A stretch of DNA of 64,000 bases from Hansfordia pulvinata. Taxonomy: Eukaryota; Ascomycota; Sordariomycetes; Xylariales. Below the pieces are notes generated by a model. The model was given only the letters and a program-made list of their open reading frames with translations. It was not told where the DNA came from and did no database searches. Below, one piece after another: positions 1-11,516 of the stretch. The stretch lies in the NCBI GenBank assembly GCA_006538405.1, contig BJKQ01000027.1:1-64000 (forward strand). The letters are read 5' to 3'. Each line of letters begins with the position of its first letter. Positions within the stretch are counted from its first letter, which is position 1. The position numbers and the translations under genes are program-made.

Positions 1-87
1 ACCCTAACCCTAACCCTAACCCTAACCCTAACCCTAACCCTAACCCCCTAACCCTAACCCTAACCCTAACCCTAACCCTAACCCTAA
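1..87. repeat. Telomere, CCCTAA repeats
   Basis: About fourteen CCCTAA units read 5' to 3' on this strand, so the G-rich TTAGGG strand runs toward the chromosome end. One unit near 44-51 is a variant with five C residues (CCCCCTAA). The array stops at about 87 and passes straight into AT-rich repeat-derived DNA with no subtelomeric helicase gene visible in between. Confidence 0.98.
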
Positions 88-3000
88 GCTAAACCCGCGA
101 CGGTTAAAGGACGGCCTGGTCCTTATAACGGGGGCACGCTTAATTAAGGAAATGCATAACGGGGGAGTTACGGAGCTGTTAATAATTATTAACTTATAAA
201 AAATTATAAGCGTCCTCCGCTTTCACGTCACCGACCCGGCCCCGCCCCCCCCCTCCTTTTAAAGGTTAAAGACTTTTAAAGGCTATTTAACGAGTCCGTT
301 AAGGATAAGCTACCGCCGTATTAAGGGCACTTAAACTATTAAATCCGGTTACGGAAGGACGTTAAAAGGAACGACCTTAAGCTTTTATACAGCCCCCTTT
401 ATAATATACCGCGGGAGTAACTTTTAAAGTTATAACGTTAATTAATAAAGTTAAAGGATAAAGGATAAATTTAAGCCAGCTCCTCCTTAACCGTGGCGCC
501 GGTGCTGCTTATTAAAAAGCCGAGTAACGGGTAAAGGTTTTATATCGATTACCAGGCCTTAAATAAAGTTATTAAGAAAAATAGCTACCCGTTACCACTT
601 ATCCTGGAGACGTTACGGTCCCTTTTAAAGGCGAAGTAAGTGTTAAAGTTTAATATAAAGGCTGCTTTTCACCGCTTACGTATAAAAAAGGGTTAAGAAC
701 ACTTAATTACGTTTAAAACCCGCTTTAGCCTCTTTAAGTGGTTAATATACCCTTTTAAATTAACGGGCGCTCCCGCTTCGTTCCAGCGTTATATTAATAT
801 GGTATTAAGTAACACTTTAAGCGTTTTTATCACGGCGTTCCTTAATAATATCCTTATTTATAACTTAAGCTTTAAGGAGGATTATATAATTAAGGTGCGT
901 TAAGTGTTATAATTATTATAAAGGGCGGGCCTCTTTTTAAATAAAAAGAAATGTGAATTCGCGGTAAAGAAAGTAAAGTACTTAAGCTTTATTATTAAAG
1001 TAAAGAAAGAGATCCGCCTTAACCTTAAAAAGGTTTAAGCAATATAAGAATAAAAACCCCTTATAAACCTATATAAGCTCCGTAGTTTTTTAAGATTTAT
1101 TAACTTTTACCGGGATTTCATGTAAGATTATTCTTTTTTATTAAAGCCTTTATATCGATTAATAAAAAAAGGGGCGCTGTTTAAATAAGATTAAACGTAA
1201 AAGGAGACGTTTTAAGCGTTAAAGTCCGTCTTTATCACGTATCCGGTCCTTTATTAATAAAACCTTAATAAGCCCACGGTGATAAAAGCGGATTACTTAA
1301 AATAAGCCTTAAATAAGTACCTTTTATAATATTATAAGTTTATCCTTTACTTAATAACTTATTACTCGGTTAACTTAACGCCGGCGTAACGTAATTATAA
1401 GATTCACGATAAGGAGCTCCTTACGGTCGTTATATATTTAAAGGCGTGGTAAGCGGAATTACGATTAATAACCGATCCGTTCACGGTCTTCACCGATTAT
1501 AAAAACTTAAAATACTTTATAAAGTTAAAGTTATTAAGTAAAAGGTAAGCGCGTTAAGCGGAGACATTATCTTTATTTTTTTACCACCTTTATTATAAGC
1601 CCGGTACGTTAAAGGCCCGTTTAAATACCTTGTTTTACCGGTAATAAGATATTAAAGATAATAACGGTTAAAAAGGCCCGCTTATATAATTAATCTTTAT
1701 ACGTTATATAATTAACACGGCGTTAATATAAAAAAAGGTTTAAGTAATATTAAGACCGGCCTTACCTTTAATAAAGGCGGAACTATTTAAAAAGGCGTTA
1801 TTACGGAGATTATAAAATAAAGGAGTGTTAACGGACGACCTATACCGTATATATTTATAAAAGGTATAAGTAAAGGAACGTAAGTTCTTTTAAGCCGTAA
1901 AGGCAGCCGTTTAAATTAAGGATTATTAACTTAAGGCGGCCGGTGCGTTACGTTTCCAAGGACGACTTTAAGTCTTAAAGCATAAGCCGTTTATTACGGC
2001 GCTTATTTAAAGGGTTTATAACTCTCCTTTAACGGGCTATTTAAGTTAATAAAGCACGTTTTTTATATTATATCGGGACTTTTATTAAGATTATATATTA
2101 TAAAACGTAAAAAGGTTTATATAAAATTATTATTACCGCGGGGCGTATCAGTTTAAGCAGCGTCTTTAAGGTTTACTTTAACCTTTACCGTTAATAGACC
2201 GCTTTTAAAAGTAAATCTTAATAAACTTTATAAGTCCCCTTTTATAAGTAGATTTAAACGCGTTATAATAATTAATAATTCTTACGGACCGCTTATTAAA
2301 GTACGTACAGCTTAAAGCGATATCGTTTATAATAGTAAAAACGTACACGGAACGCTTTTAAGACTATTAATAACGTTTCCGGGGCTTCTTTAATTAATTT
2401 ATTTTCGATTAAAAATCGGATTAAGTAAAACGCTTTTAAACTCGGTTATACGCTATAACGGGCATTTAATAATGCCTTTTAACGGCTTACCACTTATAAT
2501 CCGATGGCGGGATAGAAAAAGTAAATTAAAAGGTTTAATCGGTGCTCCGCTTAATAATGGCCTTTTTATAATTAAATTAAGTTAGCCACTTACCGGCTTA
2601 TTAATTAACCTTAAATAACCGGGTCTTTATAATTATAAGGGTTAATCTTAACCGCCTCTTTTTAAGTTTCGACTTACCGATAATACAGTCCTAAGTGTTA
2701 TATTATAATAAGGTCGGGCTGCGTAGCCCGGCGGACCGCGTAGACGCGTTTTTAACTTATTTAAAAAAAGGTAATTAATAAGTTTAATCCGTAATTACAT
2801 ATATTTAATAACGTTAATAAAAGTCGGTAAATCGGTCTTATCGCTTTATAAAGCAGTTTTATAAGGGAGATAAGGTGTGGTTAAGCTTACGTAATATTAA
2901 GACGGCTCGGCTTAATAAAAAGCTAAATTAAGTATAAGGAAAGTACACGGTAATAACGGTCTTATCCTTTTTTATGGTCAAGCTTGATATCCTTAAGGAG

Positions 3001-3240
3001 ATTTACCTGGTCTTTCACGTGGACTTAATAAAGCGGGCTTAAAATAACCCTTTTTTAAGTTAATAAGTATCCGATTCGCGGTTATTAACGATTTAAGTGA
3101 CTTAAAAGAACGGGTTTATAAAGGAGGAATTTTATATAAAGGCTATCCTTAACGTAAAGAATACGAAAGGCCGCGGTGGGCATTAATAAGTGTTAATAAA
3201 ATAAGTAAAGTACGATAACCTTAATTAAAAGCCGCTCTTT
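88..3240 (+). mobile_element. RIP-degraded Ty3/gypsy chromovirus pol, truncated by telomere
   Basis: Reading plus-strand frames through the many stops gives an ordered gypsy polyprotein. Reverse transcriptase starts about 299 (LPPY), continues as FYIDY near 539-553, and has GAPASFQRYIN near 763-795 and an active-site stretch reading FLNNILIY near 840-865 where FxDDxLIY is expected. RNase H/connection lies about 1180-1640 (EIHDKELL-like, FTVFTDYKNLKY-like). Integrase lies about 1950-2640 with PLTGYLS and PLPLIDRF; zinc-finger cysteines read as tyrosine. A chromodomain-like tail (LVFHVDLIKRA) lies about 2985-3240. Stops are nearly all TAA or TAG where CAA, CAG, CGA or TGG would be expected. Gag and the 5' LTR are missing: the telomere begins about 200 bases upstream of the recognisable pol. 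It is not functional. Confidence 0.88.
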
Positions 3241-3469
3241 ATAATAATAGACACGGCAGCCTTAAACGCGTTTAAGGCGGTATAAGATAACGCGAAGTAT
3301 AATAATAAGCCGTAATCGGTCGACCCTCGATATTTTAATTAAAGTAAAGCGCCGGCGGTCCGGGTAATAATTATAAATTTAATAAACGGTTTTACTTCCC
3401 GCCCGTAAAAGGAAAGCGGCGGGGGTAAGTAGCTTACCGCGTTAAGTTAATTACGGTACGGGGGTACGT

Positions 3470-3735
3470 CGCCCTTTTATACGGCGCGGAGTTAAAGCGT
3501 TAACGCGTTAACACGTGCGCGGTACGCGGGTACTTCGATCTTATGCTTATAACGAGGCCGTAACGTTAATAAGCTGGTCCGTGTAAGGTATACGGGTACT
3601 TCGCTTTTATACTTATTATAAGGTTAAAACGTTAATAAGTTAACCCGTGCACGGTATATAAGTATATCCGCTTTATACCTATTATAAAGCCGTAATATTA
3701 ACGCGCCCCCGCGCTTAAAGTATAAAGGTATAACC
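3470..3735. repeat. 66-bp tandem repeat, array A
   Basis: Four diverged copies of a 66-base unit, with anchor positions 3487, 3553, 3619 and 3685 (consensus core like CGAGGCCGTAACGTTAATAA, then a CCGTGCACGGTAC-like segment). The spacing is exactly 66 each time. The array sits about 230 bases after the chromodomain of the dead gypsy element and shares its unit with array B at 5527. Confidence 0.8.
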
Positions 3736-5526
3736 GATAAAATAACGGTAAGGCCGCTTTACGTAACACGTGACTCCGCGTCCGTTATACGCGCTTATAC
3801 ACGATCACTCTTATATAAAGGCGAGGCGGCACCGCGAGGGGCGGATATAAATACGTTATAAGGCTTACGATTTATAAGGATAAAGGGGATAATAATCCTT
3901 AATTTAAGGAAATCGGCGCCGTAACGGCCGTTATTTAAATTAATTAAACGTTATAACGTAATATAATTCCTTATAAGGCGGGTATTAAACGCTTTTAATT
4001 AAGCGTTATATTAACCACTTTATTCCTTTTTAATTCTCTCGACCTTACATTATTAAGATCTCGTCACGTCGCGGTTAGCTTATTACTCGGGGCCGTTGTT
4101 CTCCCGGTAAAACTAAGCGTCGGAGTCGTCTTTTTACTTATCCTTTTATAACGGGACTTAAAAGTGGTCGACTTAATTAAATTAATAAGAGTTAAATTAA
4201 AGCGAATCGGGGTTAAGGTGGTGCCGACCTTAAAAAGGGGGGAGGGGGTGATAAGGCGTTACGTTATATAACGGCGTTACTTACGGTCAAGGTCCGCGTC
4301 CGACACGTTAACGAAACGGGAGCGCTTTAAGGGCGTCTTATTAAGGTCGGGGAGCCGGTTACGCTTTTTACCATTACCCGTATTAACGTTAAACGTGATA
4401 TTAAGTAAGGTACGAGCTTAACCGGGCGTGCTTAAGGCGGGATTAAAAGGGGTGTTAAGCGAGTTCGCAGCGTTAACGGCGATTTACGTAAGGTGAAAGA
4501 ACGCTTATAAGGTGGCTTTATAACGCGTAACGGCGGCTTTCGCCTTAACGGCTTAAGCGGTGTTTACAGCCTTTTATAAGGCTAATTATCGGTCCGAATT
4601 ATAAATTATACAGGAGAAGGCTTAACGTAAAACGGCAGCGTTATCGCCGTTAAGGGAAGCCGTATTAAGGATAATAAGCTGTTATTATTAATTATTACGG
4701 TTATAAGTCGAGATTAAAACGAGTACGGTTAAAAGGTTAAGGTTAATTAAAGCGTTATTATACGTAAATTAATTAATATTAAGGTTTTATTAAGTAAGGG
4801 CGTAAAAGTTATAAAAAGCCTTTATTATACGGCCGAACTTAAAGGTAAGTTAAGCCGCGGTACGACCTTAACCTGGGACCGTAACGGCTTTACCTTAATT
4901 AACGACCTTAACTATATCGCGTAAAGCGCGGCGGAGCTTCGCGTTATTAACGTAAACGTGCGACTTTTAATTACACGTTTTTTTGCCCCGCTTACACTTT
5001 AAACAGCCTTTCGTAACGTTATTAAGCGTGTATTATATAACCTTAATATAAAGGAACTTATTAATATAATTAATATAAGTGACCTTTATATCGATAAAAA
5101 GCTGGCTTTCTTTATTATCCGAGTTACCGTTAAAGAGGTAATTATTAAGGGCGCGATCGCGAGGCGGTTATTTACCGTTATTATTATTATCGTTAAGTAA
5201 GAGGCCGCCGTTAACGCCCGAAGCGGTGCCTTTTAAGGTAAGGTCGATAATAACGGTTATATCGACGCGAGGGAAGGATAAGGCCGTGTTAATAAAAGGA
5301 GAAGTTAATATAAGGGAGGTAAAGATATAATTAAAAGGTTATAAGTGCGCGTTATAGATGCGCGATGTAAAAGGAAAGGTAAAAGGAGGAAGGCTTATAA
5401 AACTTAAAATAAGGATAAGCGGGGGCAAGGTGATAAACACGTTATAAAGGGGCGGGTAAATAAAGGCCTTACTTACCGCCCGGTAAAAAAGCTTTTACGC
5501 CGTAACGCGCATTAATCGGGTCCTGG
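3736..5526. other. RIP-degraded AT-rich DNA, no gene resolved
   Basis: TpA-saturated sequence with almost no CpA or TpG but frequent CpG, the same signature as the gypsy remnant. No open frame of any length survives. It lies between the two arrays of the 66-base repeat and is probably further dead transposon sequence. I could not recognise a protein in any frame. Confidence 0.6.
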
Positions 5527-5765
5527 TGTTTTACCGCCTTATACTTATTACGAGGCCGACAGCGTTAATATAAGGCCCGTGCACGGTATAAAGGTATAAC
5601 CGCCTCGTACCCGTTACGAGGCCGACGGCGTTAATGTAAGGCCCGTGCACGGTACGAAGGTATAACCGCCTCGTACTTATTACGAGGCCGACGGCGTTAA
5701 TATAAGTTTTAAGGACGGTACGAGGGTATAGCCCGTTACGCTTATTATAAGGCGAATTTTTATTA
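5527..5765. repeat. 66-bp tandem repeat, array B
   Basis: Three well-kept copies of the same 66-base unit as array A, with the segment CGAGGCCGAC at 5551, 5617 and 5683, plus a decayed fourth copy. The copies here are less diverged than those at 3470-3735. The unit contains the palindromic core CCGTGCACGG. Confidence 0.85.
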
Positions 5766-5934
5766 AAGCGAGGCCGTATATTATAAACTTAATCTTTTAA
5801 CTTAATCTTATAATATATAACTACGGCAGCTCGTAGGCCCCGACGCCTTCCCTTCTTCTTCCTCCTTTAAGGAGAATATTACCATATCGACGCACTCACG
5901 CGGGCATTATTAATGGCCAGTTTATAACACTTAT

Positions 5935-6900
5935 ATATATATAAGAAAAAAGTTAAAGCGGATTAATAAAAAGGGTAATATATCTTTTATTTACTTTTAC
6001 GGTTAAGTAATAATAAAGGTTATACCGCGGTGTTTAAATATAAATAATAAAAAAGTTAAAGTAAATTAATAAAAGGGCGATATATCTTTTATTTACTTTT
6101 ACGGTTAAGTAAATAAAGGTCGTGTTATAATATTAATATATATATAATTAAAATATTAAGGTTATTTACTTTTAAAGTTAAATAATAATAAAGAATAAGT
6201 AATAACGCTTATATATATATAATAAAAAAGTTAAGGTAAACCGATAAAGGGGGCGATATATCCTTTATTTACTTTTATAATTAAGTAATAATAAAGGTCG
6301 TATCACGGTGTTTAAATATAAATAATAAAAAAGTTAAAACGGACCGATAAAAAAAGCAATATATCTTTTATTTACTTTTATAATTAAATAATAATAAGGG
6401 TTATATTACGGTGTTTAAATATAAATAATAAAAAAGTTAAAGTAAATTAATAAAAGGGCGATATACTTTTTATTTACTTTTATAATTAAGTAAATAAGGG
6501 TCGCGCCGCGGTGTTAATATATATATAATTAAAATATTAAAGCTATTTATTTTTAAAGTTAAGTAATAATAAAGAATAAGTAATAATACTTATATATATA
6601 TAATAAAAAAGTTAAAATAAATTAATAAAAAAGCGATATATCCTTTATTTACTTTTACGGTTAAATAATAATAAGGATCACACCGTAACGCTTATATATA
6701 TAAAGTTTAAAAGTAAAGGTAAATAAATAATAAAAAGTAATATAAGATTTACTTACTTTTATAATAAGGTAATAATATAAAATATATAATAATGCTTATA
6801 CGTATTTAATTTAAAGTTAAGGTAAATAAATAATAAAAAACGATATAAGCCTTATTTACTTTTATAATTAAGTAATAATAAGGTTAATAACACTATAATT
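5935..6900. repeat. AT-rich satellite-like array, 103/175-bp periods
   Basis: The segment AAAAAGTTAAA recurs at about 5951, 6054, 6229, 6332, 6435 and 6610, giving spacings of 103, 175, 103, 103 and 175. The longer period is a 103-base unit plus about 72 extra bases that contain a second TTATTTACTTTTA-like block. Units share TATATCTTTTATTTACTTTTA-like and GTGTTTAAATATAAATAATA-like blocks. Later copies (6700-6900) are more decayed. Confidence 0.8.
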
Positions 6901-7899
6901 ATATACTTTAAAATATAAAAAAAAGTGATATATTAAATATAATATTATATTAATTATATACGAGTAAAAGAACAGGGTTAAATAAGGGCTTAAATATAAT
7001 GCTTAATAGTTTTTAACCATTTATATAAAGAATAATAAGGGCGCCGACTTAACATTAATTATAAGATAAGGAAGGTGATATTTCTTAGCTTAAATTTAGC
7101 TGAAAATAAGTAAACGAAGTAAAAGAATAAAAGGAGAGATGATAATGGTTTAACTGGCTGGACGTTAAAAGGTGAAGGTTTATATGAGCAACCCTGACCC
7201 GATTTTAAAGAAGATAAAATTCTATTATTTTTAATATACTTTTTAATACACTTAGCCCTCGATACACTTATTTTATATGTTAAGACTTTTACGGCGCGTC
7301 TTCCTCGGGGTTTATATACGATATTTACCGTCGACGGATTTAACCCGCGTTATGTAAGATTACCGATTAATTATACTTAACCGACCTTTATCCTTTAAGG
7401 TATATTAAGCCCTTAATTATTATATTTAAAAAGGGATACATTTAAGTTAAATAATCGTATCGCAAAAACCACGCTGTTAAAGTCCTCCGTATCGCCGCTT
7501 CGTCTTTAATTTAGTTCATCCGGGCGGTCCCCGATTAAGGCCTTCTGCCGCCGCCACTTTACTATTATCAGTTTAAATGAGTTATAAGAGGCGAGGAATT
7601 AAAGTTATAAATAACGAACCCCGAGGTAGCGTAAGGGGAAGAGCTAATAATAGTAATAAGGGATTAAGCTACGCTTAATATAATTAATCGCCGATGTTTA
7701 AGTAGCCGTGTACCTGATTAAATTTCTCGACCACCGAAAGTTAAAAATAAAACGAATACCTTAGCCGAAATAAAACATCTCAGATTTTTCATCTTTATAA
7801 GTGAGCTTAACCATCTCGTCTTTATATTATTGTTATACAATTTTTTAAAGACGGGTATACAGCCTCGAACATTCCACCGATACGAGTTCCGTTGTCAAA
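6901..7899. other. AT-rich transition zone, no gene seen
   Basis: AT-rich sequence that passes from the satellite array into less strongly RIP-like DNA. Dense stops in all frames. The last 200 bases precede the secreted-protein gene at 7900 and presumably hold its promoter, but no specific element is recognisable. Confidence 0.5.
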
Positions 7900-8517
7900 A
7901 TGATGAGGTTCGCTGTATTAGCCTCCTTAGCACATGTCTTCTTTTCTTCTCTTTTAGTGGCGGCAGTAACCTTTTACCCCTTTAGCAGGGATTACACGAC
8001 TCCGAAGGGGTTGGAAAAGTCTTACAACATTGAAGTTCTCGACCTAGAGGACGGCGAACGAGCCCGAGTTATAAGTCTGCGCTCGTTATTTAGATCTGAT
8101 GGTGTGACGAAGTGGGCATTCACAGGCAGCAAGCGAGAGAGTATTTGGTTTTTTCAGGACCTGCGTGACGCTGAGGAACGAGCTCATGGCATGATCCAGG
8201 ATGGGAGATCTTGGGAGGTGCCGGAACAGACCGAAGATGATCTCTTAGACGACTATTATGACGTCTATTATAACGGGTATGATCCAAGGATGCCCGGGGT
8301 AATCAGCCGAGAGTTCGGCAGCAAAGATTCGAGCGACAGTTCTGAGAACTTGAACAAGAAGTTCCGATACAACGATAAGTGGAAGTTTATGGTTATCTAC
8401 CAATCTTATAGGAAAGGGCATACTAAAGCACCCCCTAAGCCGCAAAAAGCCAAGGTGCCCTTCTTCCGGGGCATTGCTGATGATGTAAGGAATCTCTTTG
8501 AAACAGGTCTGATGTAA
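7900..8517 (+). CDS. Small secreted protein, unknown function
   Basis: Uninterrupted 205-residue frame starting with two adjacent ATG codons. The first 25 or so residues are a hydrophobic signal peptide (MMRFAVLASLAHVFFSSLLVAA). The mature part has no cysteine, which is unusual for a fungal secreted effector. It has an acidic tyrosine-rich stretch near residues 110-128 (DDLLDDYYDVYYNGYD) and a basic, proline-rich C-terminus. I do not recognise a family. It is the gene nearest the telomere and stands as an intact, codon-biased island between RIP-degraded DNA and AT-rich DNA. A host-interaction role would be only a guess from position and secretion. Confidence 0.72.
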   Translation: MMRFAVLASLAHVFFSSLLVAAVTFYPFSRDYTTPKGLEKSYNIEVLDLEDGERARVISLRSLFRSDGVTKWAFTGSKRESIWFFQDLRDAEERAHGMIQDGRSWEVPEQTEDDLLDDYYDVYYNGYDPRMPGVISREFGSKDSSDSSENLNKKFRYNDKWKFMVIYQSYRKGHTKAPPKPQKAKVPFFRGIADDVRNLFETGLM

Positions 8518-9197
8518 ACATCCTTATTAATCTGCTTTATTAATCGGATAGCTGCCAGCCTTAAATATAGATCTTTATCTTATCACTCTTAAATATAGGC
8601 CTTCGAGTTAACCTTCGAAAGGAGCTTGAATTTCGTACAATAGATTCAGAAATTTATTCATAAAGTTCAACGTAGGTTTAATCTTTAAAAGGGTTAACCA
8701 ACCTTTTTAAGCTTAATATCCATCGGCTGTAAAGGAATTTATAAGTAAATTTAATCTTTATTTACGTCCTTATCCCCTTTATTACGATGGTTTAATAAAA
8801 CTGTATTTTTTAAAAAAAGAAATAAGGGTTATATACTCGGTTTGAATAATTAATAATTTAATCACTTTATTTAAATAGCATTTTTTCCTTTATATACTTT
8901 ACTTATAAATATGTACTTCTTATAAGACTCCGTATTTTAAATGTATATCTTTATATATACCTTCCCTTATCTTAAAAAACCATATTAACGTAAAGCCCGT
9001 TTAAAAAGTGTTCGAGCAATTATAACCTAGAATATAAAGGCATATTATTCAGTGAAGGAACTGAATTATAATAGTTATTCTAATAAAAGAAGAACTTAAA
9101 CCATTTATTCATTATTATCTCCGTTGTTTTTTTCATTAATATCGAAACTGAAGCTGGCTTCTTCTTTTAACACCTAGGTGAAGAAGCTTCCGAATCA
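8518..9197. other. AT-rich intergenic stretch
   Basis: AT-rich, stop-dense in all frames, no repeat or gene recognised. It separates the plus-strand secreted-protein gene from the minus-strand one. Confidence 0.5.
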
Positions 9198-9751
9198 TCA
9201 TTCAATATCTTCTCTCCACGTATAAAAGTTGGTTTTCGGTTCATTATACGCGGGGTTCTCGCCACAGTTCGTTATTGTGTATCTTGTCATGACTCGTTGA
9301 ATTGGCGTTTTGGTCTTATCTTCATGTCCAGAAGCATCCTTTGAATATACAACTCGCACAACACGATTTTTGACTTCTGTTACGCAACATAATCCGTCGA
9401 AATGGTGTTTTTTTAATTTACCTTGAAATTCTTCATGAAAAATTAGACCTATCATAGGGTAACTTGTGTAAGAGTTGAGAATGAAATACCTTGTTGCTTA
9501 CATCCTGCTCAAACAGGTGCGTTGATGTACGATGAAAGGCTGGACATGCAGTCCATGCCTTTCCCACATCTACCTTCTTTAGAAGCTGTCAATTTCTTAC
9601 AGCATTCTCCTAAGCTCTGAAGCCCGTTTTCAGTCTCCCTTGGCCGAACGGCAGGGCTCCACGAGTCTCCGCTAGGTAAGACATTTCCTAGAGCTGTGCT
9701 TGCTAGTGGCAAGAGTGTTAAGAGCTTGGAAAATATGGTGGCTGGGTGCAT
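9198..9751 (-). CDS. Small cysteine-containing secreted protein (two exons)
   Basis: Proposed model: exon 1 9531-9751, intron 9463-9530 (68 bases, donor GTACAT, CTCAAC branch-like site, acceptor CAAG), exon 2 9198-9462, giving about 161 residues. Exon 1 starts at an ATG and encodes a signal peptide (MHPATIFSKLLTLLPLASTALG). Without splicing, exon 1 stops at 80 residues and exon 2 has no good start. The joined frame contains seven cysteines, including two CC pairs. No family recognised. The donor is not a strong consensus, so the exact junction is uncertain; that the two frames belong to one gene is an inference from phase compatibility. Confidence 0.6.
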
Positions 9752-10618
9752 GATGATGATAATAATATAGAGAAGTTACAGCACCCGCGTGAAATCTTCG
9801 AAAGAGGGCAGTAACAATGTCTTTCCTTATATTTTGGTTTAAGAGAAGGTTTTCATATTCTTCCGTTGACGAAGGACCGGGCTTTTTATACCTTTCAATG
9901 TAAATTTTAGCCTTAGTTCAGGGGAACTGCAAGCTATTTATTAATTAGCCCACATTATGAGCGTATTATAAAAATAACGTCCGGTCCTGAAATTGGTAAA
10001 AAGTCATTAAAAGCCTTATTGTTTGTTTCTTACATCCATACGGGGATAGGGCCCTGATAGTTCTTAAAATATGCCGTGTACATATTCGTGTCGCCGTTTA
10101 ACGATACCCGAAAATATTTTAAAACTCAACCATTGGCTAATCATGTTAGCCAGTTTATAATGGACCCCGATTATCGCCACTTCTAATGGACTCGTGCAAC
10201 TATTTTTAAAGATCTTGCTGTAAAGCCTTAACGTGCGTCACTTAAGTTTTCCAGTTTTATTGAACTCGTGTCACTTTTATATGCAAAGTATAAGCTAATG
10301 ATCTCACTTTGAATAATGTCCATATTAGAATAATGCAACCATGCGACTTCCGCCAGGGAAGAAGACCACGGGTGATCATATTAATACTCAGTAAAGAAAA
10401 GTACTGTACAAAAAGAACTCCTTGAACAGGGAATGGACTCGACAAGAGCTGCCTTCACACGGCCTGGCAGTATAGCAAACAACACGGTGGAATGGGCCGG
10501 CCCCAACCTAATCCGAGTGCCCCGTCGTCCGACAAGATTCAGTACCGAAAGCAAAGCCGTCCCAGCGACTAATAGACCTTCCGACGTTGCTGCGCGACGA
10601 AGACCAAAGGCAGTAAGC
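9752..10618. other. AT-rich intergenic stretch
   Basis: AT-rich from about 9760 to 10370, then more balanced. Short frames here (for example 10257-10445 minus) look accidental. Contains the promoter of the minus-strand gene ending at 9198 and the 3' flank of the gene ending at 10619. Confidence 0.5.
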
Positions 10619-11008
10619 TCAATAACCCCAGTAGATTGCCTCGGCTGAATCAGACACCTTATTATCCCCAAAGACCATCTTCTTGCAGCCATCCAGATTG
10701 TCCTTTGTAAGGTCGATATTGTAATGATCGAAGCCGGCGCCGGCACACCAGTTCTTGTTGTAGATGGTTGCCTTGCCGTCGACAACGGGGCTGCCGTCGT
10801 CCCGCAATTCATTGTCGGAGCTGGCGTAGATTGCGGAGTAGAATTTGCCGGGGGTGGCACACGTCAATGCACCCATGGTGATGTTCTTCTTGAAGGTCTT
10901 GCAGTCCGTGTCCTCGAAGAGCATTAGGTGAAGATTTTCGCCGTTGACGAAGGACATCAGGGTGGTCGTCACGGCGGCCGTGAAGAAGGTGGTGAGACTG
11001 AGCTGCAT
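10619..11008 (-). CDS. Small secreted protein with four cysteines
   Basis: Single-exon frame of 129 residues from an ATG at 11008. A signal peptide covers about residues 1-23 (MQLSLTTFFTAAVTTTLMSFVNG). The mature protein of roughly 106 residues has four cysteines (in DTDC, ALTC, KNWC and DGC contexts), consistent with two disulfides, and ends in IYWGY. Codon use is GC-rich at the third position, unlike the flanking AT-rich DNA, which supports a real gene. No family recognised. Third of three small secreted-protein genes within 3.1 kb. Confidence 0.75.
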   Translation of the reverse strand: MQLSLTTFFTAAVTTTLMSFVNGENLHLMLFEDTDCKTFKKNITMGALTCATPGKFYSAIYASSDNELRDDGSPVVDGKATIYNKNWCAGAGFDHYNIDLTKDNLDGCKKMVFGDNKVSDSAEAIYWGY

Positions 11009-11456
11009 CGTGTCTTGAATGATTTGTTGTCGATTGGATAAGGATGTTTAAAGGCTAAGAACATGGTGAGATCAACCATTGCTCGGCTTGTGGAGTTGTT
11101 GTACTTACAGTGTGTTGGAGTTCTGCCTGCAGATGACTGGCTGATACTGGATATTGGAAACTGGAGCTCTGCTCTGAGGAACAAGGAGAAAGGAAAACAA
11201 TTGAAGGGAAAAGACCACGGTACTTAAGCTCGATTTCTTCGCCTCGGGGCTTGCGCTTTGGATGTTGCTTATCGTAATTTTCAAGAGCTACAGGGCACAA
11301 AGGTTCGTACGTACTTAGCTCCGAACCTGCTTACGACCTATGAATTACATATGACGGGCTGCTTTCGGCATTCCTACGTCTCAATTGATGGAAGGGTTTG
11401 ATCCCGGTGCCAAGTCTTTTAAGTAGCGGAATGTGTCCGGTAGCGGACAAAGGATT

Positions 11457-11516
11457 ACATCGGGGATTACTTGATTATATCGGCGATTACTGGATTATAT
11501 CGGGGATTCCTGTATT
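11457..11516. repeat. Three 20-bp imperfect tandem repeats
   Basis: The segment ATCGGGGATTAC-TTGATT recurs with period exactly 20 (cores at 11460, 11480 and 11500; variants ATCGGCGATTACTGGATT and ATCGGGGATTCCTGTATT). It lies between the promoter side of the secreted-protein gene (start 11008, minus) and the 3' end of the GH105 gene. The rest of 11009-11702 shows no gene. Confidence 0.75.

Noticed and set aside
5527..5765. CRISPR-like array
   Set aside because: Fungal chromosome, and the 66-base units are contiguous tandem copies without unique spacers.
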